Below are positions 19,995-20,727 of a stretch of DNA of 20,727 nucleotides, piece after piece. Within the stretch, counting starts at the first letter, position 1; the number at the start of each line of letters is the position of its first letter. The position numbers and the translations under genes are program-made. The DNA comes from RGIG8775 sp045121195 (lineage in GTDB: Bacteria > Bacillota > Clostridia > Oscillospirales > CAG-272): assembly GCA_045121195.1 (NCBI GenBank), contig JBGVFO010000043.1, forward strand, positions 1-20,727. The letters are read 5' to 3'. A model generated the notes under the pieces. It made no database searches and was not told where the DNA came from. It saw only the letters and a program-made list of their open reading frames with translations.

Positions 19995-20727
19995 ATGCCG
20001 ATCAAGATACCGAACGATCTTCCCGCGGTGCAGATCCTGGCTGACGAAAATATTTTTGCGATGACCGAGACCCGCGCCATTACGCAGGATATTCGTCCGC
20101 TTCGCATTCTGCTTCTCAACCTGATGCCCAAGAAGATCGAAACCGAGACCCAGATCTCGAGGATCCTCGGAAATACGCCGCTTCAGATCGAGCTGACGCT
20201 GATCCGTACGAAATCCCATCAGGCCACCAACACCACGCAGGAGCATCTGCTTGCCTTCTACAAGACCTTTGACGATGTCAAGGACGAGTACTACGACGGC
20301 ATGATCATTACGGGTGCGCCCGTGGAGATGATGGCGTTTGAGGAGGTTGATTACTGGGAGGAGCTTTGCGAAATCATGGATTGGAGCCTTACCCACGTCC
20401 ACAGCACCATGCACATCTGCTGGGGCGCCCAGGCGGGACTTTACCACCATTACGGCATCAAGAAGCACGTGATGGATAAGAAGCTTTTTGGCGTATATCC
20501 CCATAAGGCGGATTACCCCAAGTCCATGTTGCTTCGCGGCTTCGACAGCGTGTTCAACGTACCTCATTCCCGTTATACCTACGTGAACCGTGAGGATATT
20601 GAGGCGATCCCCGAGCTTCGCATATTGGCGTCCTCCGAGGAGGCGGGCGTTCATATCGTAACGCGGATCGGCGGACGGCAGTTCTTTGTCATGGGACATT
20701 CGGAATATGATCCGCTGACCCTTGACG
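19995..20727 (+). CDS. metA: Homoserine O-acetyltransferase (MetA family), 3'-truncated by window end
   Basis: The first 244 residues of a MetA enzyme, with the gene running off the window. The catalytic cysteine is Cys142 in HICWGAQAG, and His235 and Glu237 in GHSEYD complete the triad; the numbering matches E. coli MetA. Residue 111 in ITGAPVE is Glu, as in Bacillus cereus MetA, which is an acetyltransferase; E. coli has Gly111 and uses succinyl-CoA. It should therefore make O-acetylhomoserine, the substrate of MetY next door. AAGGAG lies 8 bases before the ATG at 19995. Nothing after 20727 can be judged. Confidence 0.96.
   Translation, partial: MPIKIPNDLPAVQILADENIFAMTETRAITQDIRPLRILLLNLMPKKIETETQISRILGNTPLQIELTLIRTKSHQATNTTQEHLLAFYKTFDDVKDEYYDGMIITGAPVEMMAFEEVDYWEELCEIMDWSLTHVHSTMHICWGAQAGLYHHYGIKKHVMDKKLFGVYPHKADYPKSMLLRGFDSVFNVPHSRYTYVNREDIEAIPELRILASSEEAGVHIVTRIGGRQFFVMGHSEYDPLTLD

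Noticed and set aside
1..20727. CRISPR arrays, insertion sequences, rRNA or tRNA genes
   Set aside because: I saw no regularly spaced direct repeats, no transposase and no RNA gene signature anywhere in the window.

Overview
The window looks like chromosomal DNA of a mid-GC, low-complexity-promoter Bacillota, most likely an uncultured gut-type Clostridia. The reasons are textbook sigma-A promoters (TTGACA, usually 17 bp, TATAAT), strong AGGAGG-type ribosome sites, short Rho-independent terminators with U runs, and ArgR boxes of Bacillus/E. coli type. The lineage call is inference; no rRNA or marker gene is present.

Left end (1-2534): the tail of an unidentified gene, a terminator, about 330 bases of packed inverted repeats with a repeated GGTTCAAGTCGGG motif, then two or three small unidentified genes and an RecF/OLD-like ABC-type ATPase (1613-2497).

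Carbohydrate region (2635-9730): a TIM-barrel sugar isomerase/epimerase and an AEC-family transporter run towards a minus-strand AraC-type regulator. Divergent from that regulator is a tight five-gene operon: short-chain dehydrogenase, oligogalacturonate-lyase-like beta-propeller, hexapeptide acyltransferase, GH105/GH88 unsaturated uronyl hydrolase, and an unidentified beta-rich protein. None has a signal peptide, so the set suggests intracellular processing of imported unsaturated uronides, controlled by the AraC protein.

Middle (9764-12265): a phosphoribosyltransferase-like protein with a degenerate PRPP loop; then a cysteine desulfidase (CyuA family) followed by a short inorganic pyrophosphatase.

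Arginine region (12396-18621): a cluster of phased ArgR boxes and a strong promoter precede argG-argH, an amino-acid ABC transporter (binding protein, permease, ATPase) and argF, all co-directional with short gaps. Two things stand out. The binding protein is circularly permuted: lobe II comes first and lobe I last, with the canonical ligand residues kept in both. And argF is interrupted by an in-frame TAG at codon 177 where the family has a lysine.

Right end (18633-20727): promoter, metY (O-acetylhomoserine sulfhydrylase) and metA (homoserine O-acetyltransferase, cut by the window end). MetA carries Glu111, the acetyl-CoA-type residue, which fits the O-acetylhomoserine route used by MetY.
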